A DNA stretch of 64,000 nucleotides from Lysobacterales bacterium. GTDB taxonomy: Bacteria; Pseudomonadota; Gammaproteobacteria; Xanthomonadales; Ahniellaceae. Shown in pieces: positions 34,668 to 45,746 of this stretch; position 1 is the first letter of the stretch; each line of letters begins with the position of its first letter. Under the pieces are notes generated by a model. The model was not told the DNA's origin and made no database searches. It was given only the letters and a program-made list of their open reading frames with translations. The position numbers and the translations under genes were made by a program. The stretch lies in assembly GCA_016703225.1 (NCBI GenBank), contig JADJCM010000001.1, positions 496,001 through 560,000 on the forward strand. Direction: 5' to 3'.

Positions 34668-37600
34668 ATGAGCACACGAGGCGGCGCAGCGAATATTGGC
34701 GGCATCTGTTACCAGATGCTCAGAGCAATTGACGATCTGCGGGAATTGTCCGCTGTTCACATCCTCGCGCCGGACGCGGGTCAGAGCAGTGCATGCGTTG
34801 TCCTGGAGCCAGCGGGTGGCGGTGATGCGATGCGGGTTAGCGGCGGCGCCGCAGACGTCATTCAAGTCAAACTGCGCGACCAGCCCCTGAAGTACGCTGA
34901 GTTCGTCAGTGGAGTGCTGCCGGATTTTCTGAGGGCAAAGCGCGTTCATCGCGGCGAACCGAGCCACTATGAGTTGCAGACTGCAGCAGGTATCACGCAT
35001 CAGGACGCATGGGAGCAGTTCATCCGACGGGTCGCAACTGGCGCTTTGGGCACGGATCGCGTGTCTATCGGCAGGAAGTCATTTGCTTCAGACGACGAAT
35101 TCCTGCGCTCGATCAAAGACGACATCGATCGCGAGATCAAGAAATCAAGCACGACAATCGATCAGATTTCGCAGGTGCTGGCACATTGTCGATTTGCGGA
35201 TCCGCGTACCGAAGACGAAATCGTCGCCGGAGTCGATCGTTTTCTCGCCGAACATCACCCGGACGACCAGATTGTCGAAAAACGTCGCTCGTTGATCGGG
35301 TGGTTGATTCAACGCGCCAAATCCGGGGATTCCACAATCGATATTTCGGAGTTCCGCAGGGTTGCCGGGTGGTCCGCCTGGTCCTTCGGGGCACTCCCGA
35401 AGCTAGCCCAACGCCTGCTGCACGAGCGACGGGAGAAGAAGGCTTGGGGATTCGACAAGTCCGAGCACATCCCCCGAGTCGCGGTTGATCCCAGTTCAGC
35501 GTTCACGCTTTTCACCGGACGAAGTGGATTCGGAAAGTCGTGGGAGGTCGAAGCGGTCCTGCAAGACAGTCTCGAACGGTGTTTGCTGGCCATCCATCTA
35601 CCTGCCTCGGAACTGCCTCGATTTGATGCGAGCGTTTCGCGACGTGTCTGGGTCGAAGCCATGGGCAAGTCCGGCGACCCGTCGCTTCGAGCGCTCAGTG
35701 AAAAAGCGCGCGACGCGCATTCCGTTGGGTCGTATTGGCTCACCGTCGGAATCGCGGAGACTCTGGACGAATCCCAGGCGCAAGCACTCTGCACAGTCAT
35801 TCCGCAAGACTGCGGCATCCGAGTCGTTGCGGCAGCGAACCTCGCATCGGCTGAGCTGGGCGGTGCCGATCGGGTCGACATTCCCGCATTCACTTTTCTG
35901 CAGTTGCACCGATACCTCGCTCGCCGTGGCATCGACGACACCCTGCTTCCACCCGACATTCGCCTGATATTGACAACCCCGCTGTTCGCACGACTGTTCG
36001 CCGATCTTGACTCTCGAACATTCACGCCAGCGAACGAATACGAACTTGTTGGGCGCGGGTTCGGCGCGTTTTGGAAACGACTAGCCCCGGAACACAGAGA
36101 TTATCTGCACGCCGACCTTCTGCTCGACCCTGACGTTGACTATCCATGGTCCCAGGAAGCCTTGTTGCAAGCCGGGATGTCGCACTCATTGATCGGAGCG
36201 TTTCGCGAGTCCGGCCTGATGGTGAGCTACCCCGACGATCGCTGGGGATTTGTGCATGACCGCCTGCTCAACTGGTATCTCGCACGCCGCCTGGAACGCC
36301 GGTTTGTCGCCGGGGAGATCGATGCCAAAGCGTTGGCCCAGTGTTTGAGTCCGCTCGGAAAGCGCCCTGACGATTCGCATGCGCGCCCCAATGCGCAGCC
36401 CTTGTTGGGGTATGTCTTGATGGACATCGTGTGGTTGCTGAGACGAGAATCCGAAGAGCGATGCGCAGAGGTCTGCACCGCATGGATGGGATCGATCGAC
36501 GCTCATTCCGCGCATTCCTTCGCCACTGAGCTACTGCCGACGTTGGGGAAATCAGGTTTGGCACTTCTCGATGCTCTCGCTACGCGATCTGGCGAAGGAT
36601 CCACAACCTACTGGACAGACGCCTTGATCGCGGCCGTCGAGTCCATAGGCAAACACCATCCTCAGGAAGTCGCGACGTTCATTGCTGGACAACTCAGCGC
36701 TGCAACAGCGACGGCCGCACATCGCTGGATGTCTAAGTTGGGCGACTTCCCCTCACTGGCCGCCGCACCACTCGTGCATCGACGTCTTGCCGAACTTGAG
36801 GCAACGAGGGAGCCACCCGCGATGATTGGGGCAGAGCACGAGTTGCGACGCGCCATGCTTGCCTGCCTGCCGCTAGCAGCGCAGTGGGCCAGCAAGCAGA
36901 TCGTGGAGGACCTCCGACGTGGCAACGGACTGGCCGCATCGACTTGGGTGCATCTTCTGACGCAATCGGCAGAGCCATTTGCGGACGCACTTTGGTCGGA
37001 GCACGGACACGATGTTCTTTCATCGCTCCCCTCAGGCAAAGCGGAACTCAGGGCACGAGTTGCACTGAGATTCGGCCTGCATGATGTCGCCGAGGCACTG
37101 AACGACGATGCTCATCAGCGGGGAGATGGTCATCGCATTTTCGCGACGCTGGCGGTGCTCTCGCCCGCACGTGCCCTGAATTTCTTCGATAGACACTACT
37201 CCGAGATCGGATTTTTCGGTAGCGAAATGAACGGCGCGTTGCTCATTCATGCGGCAACTGAAGCACGCCAACCACTTGAGAGCGTCGTAAGCACTGACCA
37301 GCATCGATCGGTGGCGGCTCAGCTACTCGCGCTTCACGGTGATGCTGTGTCACCTTCACTCGCGGCGGCGATGCTGACTGCATTGTCGAAGGTGCTCGAC
37401 ACAATGAATGAATTCAGTTCATTGAACGTGATCGACCATCAAATTCGCGCGATCTCGGAGTTTCAAGGCGCTGGCTTCACCAGCGCCTTCTCGCAAGACA
37501 GAGTCTCGGCTCTCGCCGATACGTTGCTCCGCTTGGCACTACCAGCCCAACCGGGCAAACCACACTCCACGCTTCGAGACTCCGCCAGAGGTTTGTTGCG

Positions 37601-39131
37601 GCGAATTGGAGGCGACCGGTGGAGTGGCTTGCTGCGGGCAGAGATGCAGGACACTCGCCGCGAAATTCGGGAACAAGCGCTTAGGGAAGACCTGGTTGAT
37701 GCTGGTACAGCGGATGTCTCGACGCTTCTCATGCTTTCGGCCGAGCAGGAAGCGCCGAGGCAGAGGGGCTTTTCGGATCAACCCGCGCTAGCTGCGCTGC
37801 ACCTCATTCGCGCGGGTCACCTGGCGGAGCTGCTTGATCAATCGCTTCATACCCTGACCAGGATTTCACTTCGTGGGTGGCATCGCCACTTGGTGGACAC
37901 TGAGACGCTTTCCGACGCAGTCACCACGAAACTGCATGTACTGCTGGACCGGGCCGACGAACGCAGTCTATCCATCGCACTCGCCATCATCGCCTGCGTT
38001 CCAGACAAAGAACTCGGGCAACGCATTCCCGACACCGCGTTCAACGGAACGCTCGGCACCGAGGTGGCAACGCGGGCCTTCTTTGCGATGAGGCGTCTGG
38101 GCGAACGTCGCGACACCACGATTCAAGAAGCTGTTCAGGCGGTGACGAAGCGGCTCGAATGGTGCGGTGATGCTGCCGACTATGTCCTCGAGTTTCGCGA
38201 TGCCGCGCTGGATAGAGCACTGGACATCGCGCTCGGTGACCAGCCCGTCGGTGACTCCAGGCTCATTGACGCTTGTATCGAGATCGTCCGTCGTGGCGAG
38301 TTGGACCCGCATCGACTTGAGATTCGAAGGAGGCAACTTTCAAAGATGCGGGGCTTTCCATTTCTCGACCAGGAAGACCTGCATCAGGTGACGCTCGACC
38401 CGCAGCGTGCCGGGGAAGGACATGACGACGTGGTGTCGGAGTACTTCCGTGCAGATACAGGAATGACGACTGTTGGTCATCGCGCCGCACAAATGCGACG
38501 CATGTTCGATATCGATTGGGATATGGCAACTCAGCAGGCACTGGCGCTGACCCAGGCCAATCACCCCGACGCCCCAGCGCTGATTCACGACATGATGGAG
38601 AAAGATCCGGCTCGGGCGATCGACGCCCTTACTGCACTTGTTCGTATGCCGGTGAGGAAGGACCACCTGCGCAGAATCGGAATAGAAGTTGAACGCCGAC
38701 GCGCGCAGCTAGACACGACGCATTGGTTGTCCAATTTGATCGCCAGTGCGGAGCGGAATACGCGTCGAAACGCTTGCTTCATCGCCGGCTTTGCACTGAA
38801 CGCAGGTTGCGACGAACAGTTGGCGCGTGTAGTGGGTCAAGATCCATGCCTCGTTACGCGGTCCGTCGCTCTATTCGCCGCACGCGACCGGGCTCGCACC
38901 CGACATGCTGAAGAGATCATCTCGATGTGCAACGACGGAAATGCGTTCGCCACCTTGCAGACAGCGTTCTCACTGGCAGATCCAACTCTTCTTCTCGCGC
39001 GAAACGAGATCAAGGACGCTACTTCAAGATACCTCTCGGAGTTTCGACGCCAACAGCTAGACGAACTGATTCGCCGGCGAACAGACGCCATCAAGAAGGC
39101 GTCGGAAGCCAATTCCTGGCCAACGCTCTAA
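34668..39131 (+). CDS. Large STAND-type ATPase with N-terminal nuclease-like domain; candidate defence protein
   Basis: 1487 residues, no close family recognised. Residues ~1-220 begin GGAANIGGICYQMLRAIDDL and carry acidic residues (Glu47, Asp53, Asp63) before Gln66-Val-Lys68 (DVIQVKLRD). This is the QxK pattern of Cap4/DUF4297-type PD-(D/E)xK nucleases. A P-loop GRSGFGKS lies at 284-291, followed by STAND/NACHT-like features (GIRVVAAANLASAEL; LILTTPLFARLFADL; WGFVHDRLLNWYLARRLE). The remaining ~900 residues look like a helical solenoid, typical of sensor arms. The architecture resembles Avs-type antiphage proteins, but this is inference. Base composition is visibly less GC-rich than its neighbours. 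The ATG at 34668 follows AGGATCAGG, and a TTGACT is present about 40 nt upstream. Confidence 0.75.
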   Translation: MSTRGGAANIGGICYQMLRAIDDLRELSAVHILAPDAGQSSACVVLEPAGGGDAMRVSGGAADVIQVKLRDQPLKYAEFVSGVLPDFLRAKRVHRGEPSHYELQTAAGITHQDAWEQFIRRVATGALGTDRVSIGRKSFASDDEFLRSIKDDIDREIKKSSTTIDQISQVLAHCRFADPRTEDEIVAGVDRFLAEHHPDDQIVEKRRSLIGWLIQRAKSGDSTIDISEFRRVAGWSAWSFGALPKLAQRLLHERREKKAWGFDKSEHIPRVAVDPSSAFTLFTGRSGFGKSWEVEAVLQDSLERCLLAIHLPASELPRFDASVSRRVWVEAMGKSGDPSLRALSEKARDAHSVGSYWLTVGIAETLDESQAQALCTVIPQDCGIRVVAAANLASAELGGADRVDIPAFTFLQLHRYLARRGIDDTLLPPDIRLILTTPLFARLFADLDSRTFTPANEYELVGRGFGAFWKRLAPEHRDYLHADLLLDPDVDYPWSQEALLQAGMSHSLIGAFRESGLMVSYPDDRWGFVHDRLLNWYLARRLERRFVAGEIDAKALAQCLSPLGKRPDDSHARPNAQPLLGYVLMDIVWLLRRESEERCAEVCTAWMGSIDAHSAHSFATELLPTLGKSGLALLDALATRSGEGSTTYWTDALIAAVESIGKHHPQEVATFIAGQLSAATATAAHRWMSKLGDFPSLAAAPLVHRRLAELEATREPPAMIGAEHELRRAMLACLPLAAQWASKQIVEDLRRGNGLAASTWVHLLTQSAEPFADALWSEHGHDVLSSLPSGKAELRARVALRFGLHDVAEALNDDAHQRGDGHRIFATLAVLSPARALNFFDRHYSEIGFFGSEMNGALLIHAATEARQPLESVVSTDQHRSVAAQLLALHGDAVSPSLAAAMLTALSKVLDTMNEFSSLNVIDHQIRAISEFQGAGFTSAFSQDRVSALADTLLRLALPAQPGKPHSTLRDSARGLLRRIGGDRWSGLLRAEMQDTRREIREQALREDLVDAGTADVSTLLMLSAEQEAPRQRGFSDQPALAALHLIRAGHLAELLDQSLHTLTRISLRGWHRHLVDTETLSDAVTTKLHVLLDRADERSLSIALAIIACVPDKELGQRIPDTAFNGTLGTEVATRAFFAMRRLGERRDTTIQEAVQAVTKRLEWCGDAADYVLEFRDAALDRALDIALGDQPVGDSRLIDACIEIVRRGELDPHRLEIRRRQLSKMRGFPFLDQEDLHQVTLDPQRAGEGHDDVVSEYFRADTGMTTVGHRAAQMRRMFDIDWDMATQQALALTQANHPDAPALIHDMMEKDPARAIDALTALVRMPVRKDHLRRIGIEVERRRAQLDTTHWLSNLIASAERNTRRNACFIAGFALNAGCDEQLARVVGQDPCLVTRSVALFAARDRARTRHAEEIISMCNDGNAFATLQTAFSLADPTLLLARNEIKDATSRYLSEFRRQQLDELIRRRTDAIKKASEANSWPTL

Positions 39132-39185
39132 GCGCGCGCCCGGCCTTTCGCGAGCGCTGTGCATGCGTGTTGGCGAGCGGCGAAC

Positions 39186-41762
<2,577 letters not shown>

Positions 41763-42097
41763 GGGAATCCCCAAAGTCTGATGCGGCCACGCCGCGAGAT
41801 GGTCGCAAGCTGCGGCCGGCGCGGGCGGATTCAAGCGCGGCGTTGGCGCTTCACTCCCGCCGCGGCAATCCAGGACCGAGTGCTCGCTTTGACCTTCTGC
41901 GATTGCAAACACCTGTCTCAAACGGGCGTTTGACGCAGTGCAGCGTGCAAAAAGTGAGAACTACCGCACAATTCACCACGCGCCTGTCCGGACTCAGGGG
42001 TACGGACCAGCGGGGGACTCGATCCGGCGCACACCAAACACAGCACGCCAAGTTCGCATGCTTCCGCTCGTGCGCGCACCAAATCTGGGAGGGTTTC
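41763..42097. other. Intergenic region between clpB and the secreted hydrolase
   Basis: 335 bp between divergent genes. It carries the promoters of both. The only clear element is the TCAAACG/CGTTTGA palindrome described separately. No small coding sequence or structured RNA was recognised. Confidence 0.6.
41918..41933. promoter_or_regulatory. PsrA/FadR-like palindromic operator
   Basis: TCAAACGGGCGTTTGA is a perfect 7-bp inverted repeat with a GG centre. It contains CAAAC-N4-GTTTG, the form described for the fatty-acid-responsive TetR regulator PsrA in Pseudomonas (G/C-AAAC-N2-4-GTTT-G/C). It lies 164 nt before the start of a secreted lipase-like gene and 156 nt before clpB. Control of the hydrolase by free fatty acids is a reasonable inference. 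Confidence 0.5.
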
Positions 42098-44017
42098 GTG
42101 ATCAAGCGTCATACCGGTTTCCTGTTGTCCCTCGCTGCTGCGGCAGTTCCGTTTGCTTCCGTTTCTGCGGCGCAGCTCGCGACCAAGCAGCTTGCCGGTC
42201 CGCCGTCCGACTTCGCCGCGATGGCGGCGGTCGAGCCGGCCAGCACCGCGGTGCATTCGAAGAGCGCGCTGTTGCCGGTGCGCCTCGACAAGCGCGGCGA
42301 CGGCCGTTACGGCTGGCAGACAACGCTGCCGGTGGAAGGCGAGGATCTGCGCCTGCTCGCATTCTCCACCGCCAAGTCGAACTGGAACCTGCAGCTGCGC
42401 GATCCGCTGGGCAGCTCGGCCAAGTCGGTGCGCGACCTGGCGCAGGAGCTCGACCACACCAATTTCGCTCTCGAGGGCCAGAACTTCCCGGCCGTTCGTT
42501 ATGGCTTCAAGGCGATGATGCCGGGTGACTGGACGCTCTCGCTCGAGGGCAACGCCGCGGCGCAAGGCTTCGTGCTGGTCGAAGGCGCCGGCAAGACTCG
42601 CCTGATGGCGCATCCGACCAGTTTCAATCAGCAAGTCGGCAAGCGCATCGGTTTCGTCGCCTCGGTCTATGACGAAGAGGGCGGCGCGTCGGTGCCGGTG
42701 ATCGCCGAGGCCAAACTGCGCGTGACCGGCCCCGATGGCGTGTCCGAGTACGCGATGTTCGACGATGGTCTGCACGGCGATGGCAAGGCGCTTGATGGCA
42801 TCTTTGGCGCCGACTTCGCCGCGCTCCGCGCCGGCGAGCACAGCGCGCAGGTCATCGCCAGCGGTCGCACCGCCGATGGCAAGGGTTTTGTACGCAGCGC
42901 CGAGTTCGCGCTGCCGGTGATCGCCGATCAGATCGCCGTGCGTCAGGCCACCGTGTTCGGCAAGGCCGTTTCCGATCGCCGCATCGCGCTCGATCTCGAA
43001 GTCAGCGTGTCCAAGGCCGGCAGCGACCACTATCGCGTCATCGGCGAAGTCTGGGGCAAGCGCAATGGCCGCGATGTCGCCGTCGCCTGGATCGGCGGCA
43101 TGAGCGAACTCGATGGCGGCCGTCTGCCGCTGTCGCTGGATGCGCGCTGGATCGCGAAGGCCAAGGCCATCGGCCCGTTCACGCTGCGAAACCTGCGCAT
43201 CGAGGACCCGAACCACTTCATCCCGCTGGCCACGGTCGCGGAACTTCCGATCAACCTCGGCGCGCTGCCGAAGGCCGCGTTCGAGCGCCGTGTCGTAGTC
43301 GACGAGGAGATGCAGATGGGCGCGCGTCCGGCCGATCTGGTCCAGGCCAAGGGCGTCGGCACCAAGTTGCTGCTGGTGCATGGCTACTGCTCCGGCGATG
43401 CCTGGGGCCCGGTCGCCTACCAGTTCGGCAACGCCGCGGTGTTCAAGGACTTCAACAAGAACCGTTCGCACGACCAGTTCGCGAACCTGATCAAGACCTT
43501 CGGTGCGACCTGGAACTCCTACGGGGTGGTTGCGCACAGCCAGGGCGGCGCCGCGTCGCTGCACCTCTACACCTACTACTGGTCGGGCCTCGACAACGCC
43601 ACCGGTTCGCGCCTGATCCAGTCGGTCGGCACGCCCTACCAGGGCACCGCGCTCGCCGGCAACGCCGCCGTGCTCGGCTCGATCTTCGGCGTCGGCTGCG
43701 GCACCAATGCCAACCTGACCTACAGCGGCGCCTCGAGCTGGCTCGCCGGCATTCCAACTTGGGCGCGCGCCAAGGTGAACTTCCACACCACTTCGTTCAC
43801 CGATCGCAGCTGGGTCTACGACTACTGCAACATGGCCACCGACGTGCTGCTCTCCGACCCGGAAGACGGCACCACCGAGAAGGCCAAGGGCCAGCTGAGC
43901 GGCGCGGTGAACCTCGGCCACAAGACCGGCTGGTGCCACACCGGCGGCATGCGCGACCCGGCCCAAGTGACCGACAGCAGCCGCAACAGCAACATGAACT
44001 CCAACGCGGCGCGCTGA
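42098..44017 (+). CDS. Secreted alpha/beta-hydrolase (lipase-like) with N-terminal Ig-like region
   Basis: 639 residues: a signal peptide (MIKRHTGFLLSLAAAAVPFA), then a beta-rich N-terminal half including a choice-of-anchor-X-like domain (RVTGPDGVSEYAMFDDGLHG). The C-terminal alpha/beta-hydrolase has KLLLVHGYCSGDAWGP for the oxyanion loop and nucleophile Ser in YGVVAHSQGGAASLHLY. The last part is Cys-containing (GVGCGTNANL; DYCNMATDV; GWCHTGG), fitting an extracellular enzyme. The GTG start has GGGAGGG 4-5 nt upstream. Substrate (lipid or polyester) is inferred from the fold and from the operator upstream. Confidence 0.82.
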   Translation: MIKRHTGFLLSLAAAAVPFASVSAAQLATKQLAGPPSDFAAMAAVEPASTAVHSKSALLPVRLDKRGDGRYGWQTTLPVEGEDLRLLAFSTAKSNWNLQLRDPLGSSAKSVRDLAQELDHTNFALEGQNFPAVRYGFKAMMPGDWTLSLEGNAAAQGFVLVEGAGKTRLMAHPTSFNQQVGKRIGFVASVYDEEGGASVPVIAEAKLRVTGPDGVSEYAMFDDGLHGDGKALDGIFGADFAALRAGEHSAQVIASGRTADGKGFVRSAEFALPVIADQIAVRQATVFGKAVSDRRIALDLEVSVSKAGSDHYRVIGEVWGKRNGRDVAVAWIGGMSELDGGRLPLSLDARWIAKAKAIGPFTLRNLRIEDPNHFIPLATVAELPINLGALPKAAFERRVVVDEEMQMGARPADLVQAKGVGTKLLLVHGYCSGDAWGPVAYQFGNAAVFKDFNKNRSHDQFANLIKTFGATWNSYGVVAHSQGGAASLHLYTYYWSGLDNATGSRLIQSVGTPYQGTALAGNAAVLGSIFGVGCGTNANLTYSGASSWLAGIPTWARAKVNFHTTSFTDRSWVYDYCNMATDVLLSDPEDGTTEKAKGQLSGAVNLGHKTGWCHTGGMRDPAQVTDSSRNSNMNSNAAR

Positions 44018-44034
44018 GCACGCCCGCCCTCCCC

Positions 44035-44065
44035 AACCGCGGCCCGCAAGGGCCGCGGTTTTTTT
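44035..44065 (+). terminator. Rho-independent terminator of the secreted hydrolase gene
   Basis: A 9-bp GC stem, CCGCGGCCC-GCAA-GGGCCGCGG, flanked by AA and followed by seven T's, starts 18 nt after the hydrolase stop codon. Confidence 0.92.
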
Positions 44066-44143
44066 GTCTCCGCTTCGATGCGGCCTACCGTGGGCCAGGC
44101 GCCGCTAGACTGGGAGCACTCACTTCGGATCGGACGACGCGCA

Positions 44144-45058
44144 ATGAACCCACATCCCGTTCCAGCCCCTGCGCTACGCCACCTCGCCGGTCTCGGGCAC
44201 CGGCTGGCACTGGCACTGCTCGCGCTGCCGACAAATGGACTGGCAGCGACCGAGGCACCCTCGTCGCCATCAGCGGTGACGGTGTACAGCAACAACTTCG
44301 ACACCATGACGCTGGGGGCAACCTTGGCCTATCCTGGGGCGGCCGGCCATGGCGGCTGGTACCAGGGCTCGGCGCCGGCCCCGGCCTATGGCGAGTTCCA
44401 GAGCACCACCGCCTACGCCGGGAAGGCATTGCGCGAGTTCATCGTAGCCGCCAACACCGATGCTTCGCAGACCATCGATCGACGCGACCTCACCGCTCCG
44501 AATCTCGCCACCCACCCGCTGATCACGCTCAGCGCCCGCTTCCAGGGCAAGTCCAGCGATCTCACGGCGCTGAACGAATACAACGCGTCACTGGTCGCCG
44601 GCGGCGGACCGCATCCCGGCTACGAGATCATCGCCTTCGGCGTGTATGGCGGCAACGGGGTGGCGAAGCAGGACAGCGGCGCCAACGTCGGCATCGCGAT
44701 GTTCAATGGCAGCAACAACAACGAACCGGTCCCGCTCACCGTCGGCCAGGGGCTCGGCTGGAACGCCTGGCACCAGATCACGCTCAAGGCCAACCAGCGC
44801 AACGACCGCTGGGTGTCGATCACGGTGGACGGACAGACGCAGGTGCTCACGCCCTTTACGCTGCCGCGCTCCGAGGACGGTGGCGTCTGGCAACGCGGCA
44901 GCCTGATCGAGCAGCTATCCGCACTGATCGTCGCGATCGACAGCTTCGGCGACCAGACTTCGGACGACATTTTCTGGGATACCGTCAGCCTGACCGTGGA
45001 CCTGCCGCCGGAGGTCCTGCACGCCGACGGCTTCGAGACCGTGCAGGGCTCGCCCTGA
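44144..45058 (+). CDS. Secreted protein with DGFE-type C-terminus
   Basis: 304 residues: an N-terminal export signal (LAGLGHRLALALLALPTNGLAA), then a beta-sandwich-looking domain (YSNNFDTMTLG, LITLSARFQGKSS, WHQITLKANQRNDRWVSITV), reminiscent of concanavalin-like lectin/glucanase folds that often bind glycans. It ends LPPEVLHADGFETVQGSP. The tail motif LxADGFE recurs in three other proteins here, but here it is followed by seven extra residues. No catalytic residues were identified. Confidence 0.75.
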   Translation: MNPHPVPAPALRHLAGLGHRLALALLALPTNGLAATEAPSSPSAVTVYSNNFDTMTLGATLAYPGAAGHGGWYQGSAPAPAYGEFQSTTAYAGKALREFIVAANTDASQTIDRRDLTAPNLATHPLITLSARFQGKSSDLTALNEYNASLVAGGGPHPGYEIIAFGVYGGNGVAKQDSGANVGIAMFNGSNNNEPVPLTVGQGLGWNAWHQITLKANQRNDRWVSITVDGQTQVLTPFTLPRSEDGGVWQRGSLIEQLSALIVAIDSFGDQTSDDIFWDTVSLTVDLPPEVLHADGFETVQGSP

Positions 45059-45061
45059 GGC

Positions 45062-45619
45062 TCAGCGGCGGGCGAGCATGCCGGTGGCGAGCTGCGCGGC
45101 CAGGTCGGCATGCCCGAGTGCCTCGACCAGAGCCAACGCGAACTCGAGCGCGGTTCCGGGGCCGCGGCTGGTGACGAGGTGGCCGTCGCGCACCACGCGC
45201 TGGTCCACGAAACTTCCGGCCGGCAGCAGGCCCTCGAAGCCCGGATAGGCCGTGGCCCGGCGCGCGCCGATCAGTCCATGCGTGCCGAGCACGACGCCGG
45301 GCGAAGCGCAGATCGCCCCGAACAAGGCGCCACGCGCATCCTGGGCGCGCAGCTGAGCGATCAATGCTGGCGTGTCGCGCAGGTGCTCCGCGCCCGGCAT
45401 TCCGCCCGGTAGCGCAATCAAACCAAAGCTGCGTCCGGCGACGTCGGCATGCAAGGTGTCGGCGACGATGCGGGTGCCGTTGGCGCAAGTGACTTCGCGA
45501 GCGCTGCCGACGCTGGCCACGATGACCGAGAATCCGGCGCGGCGCAGCACGTCGATCAGGGTCACGGCCTCGATGTCCTCGGTCCCGTTCGCGACGGGAA
45601 TCAGTGCGGTCTGGCTCAT
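45062..45619 (-). CDS. yajL: YajL/DJ-1 family protein
   Basis: 185 residues, the usual size for YajL. TALIPVANGTEDIEAVTLID carries the conserved acidic residue (Glu14), and Cys104 in GAICASPGVVL is the reactive cysteine; ALPGGMPGAEHLRD is typical. Relatives act as chaperones or glyoxal-repair enzymes under oxidative stress. It is separated from the downstream giant gene on the same strand by a terminator hairpin. Confidence 0.9.
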   Translation of the reverse strand: MSQTALIPVANGTEDIEAVTLIDVLRRAGFSVIVASVGSAREVTCANGTRIVADTLHADVAGRSFGLIALPGGMPGAEHLRDTPALIAQLRAQDARGALFGAICASPGVVLGTHGLIGARRATAYPGFEGLLPAGSFVDQRVVRDGHLVTSRGPGTALEFALALVEALGHADLAAQLATGMLARR

Positions 45620-45697
45620 GGCGGACGCCTCCTCGGTTTGGGCTCCAGTCTGCCCGGTCGGCGGCGCCCGGAAAAGCCTGACGCCGGCTCCGCAAAC

Positions 45698-45725
45698 AGG
45701 AAGCCCCGCAGCAGCGGGGCTTCCT
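45698..45725 (-). terminator. Terminator hairpin after the giant repeat-protein gene
   Basis: A perfect 12-bp stem, AGGAAGCCCCGC-(loop 4)-GCGGGGCTTCCT, lies 21 nt beyond the stop codon of the minus-strand giant gene and is followed on that strand by GTTTGC. The T-tract is short. Confidence 0.75.
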
Positions 45726-45746
45726 GGACGGCAGGATCAAGCTCGA

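Noticed and set aside
34428..35000. A separate 190-codon minus-strand gene
   Set aside because: Only the last 55 codons are meaningful (the clpB end); the rest is antisense to the large ATPase gene.
41763..41860. Heat-shock (sigma-32) promoter for clpB
   Set aside because: A CTTGAA-like box is present but no CCCCAT-type -10 at the right distance was found, so it is not reported as a feature.
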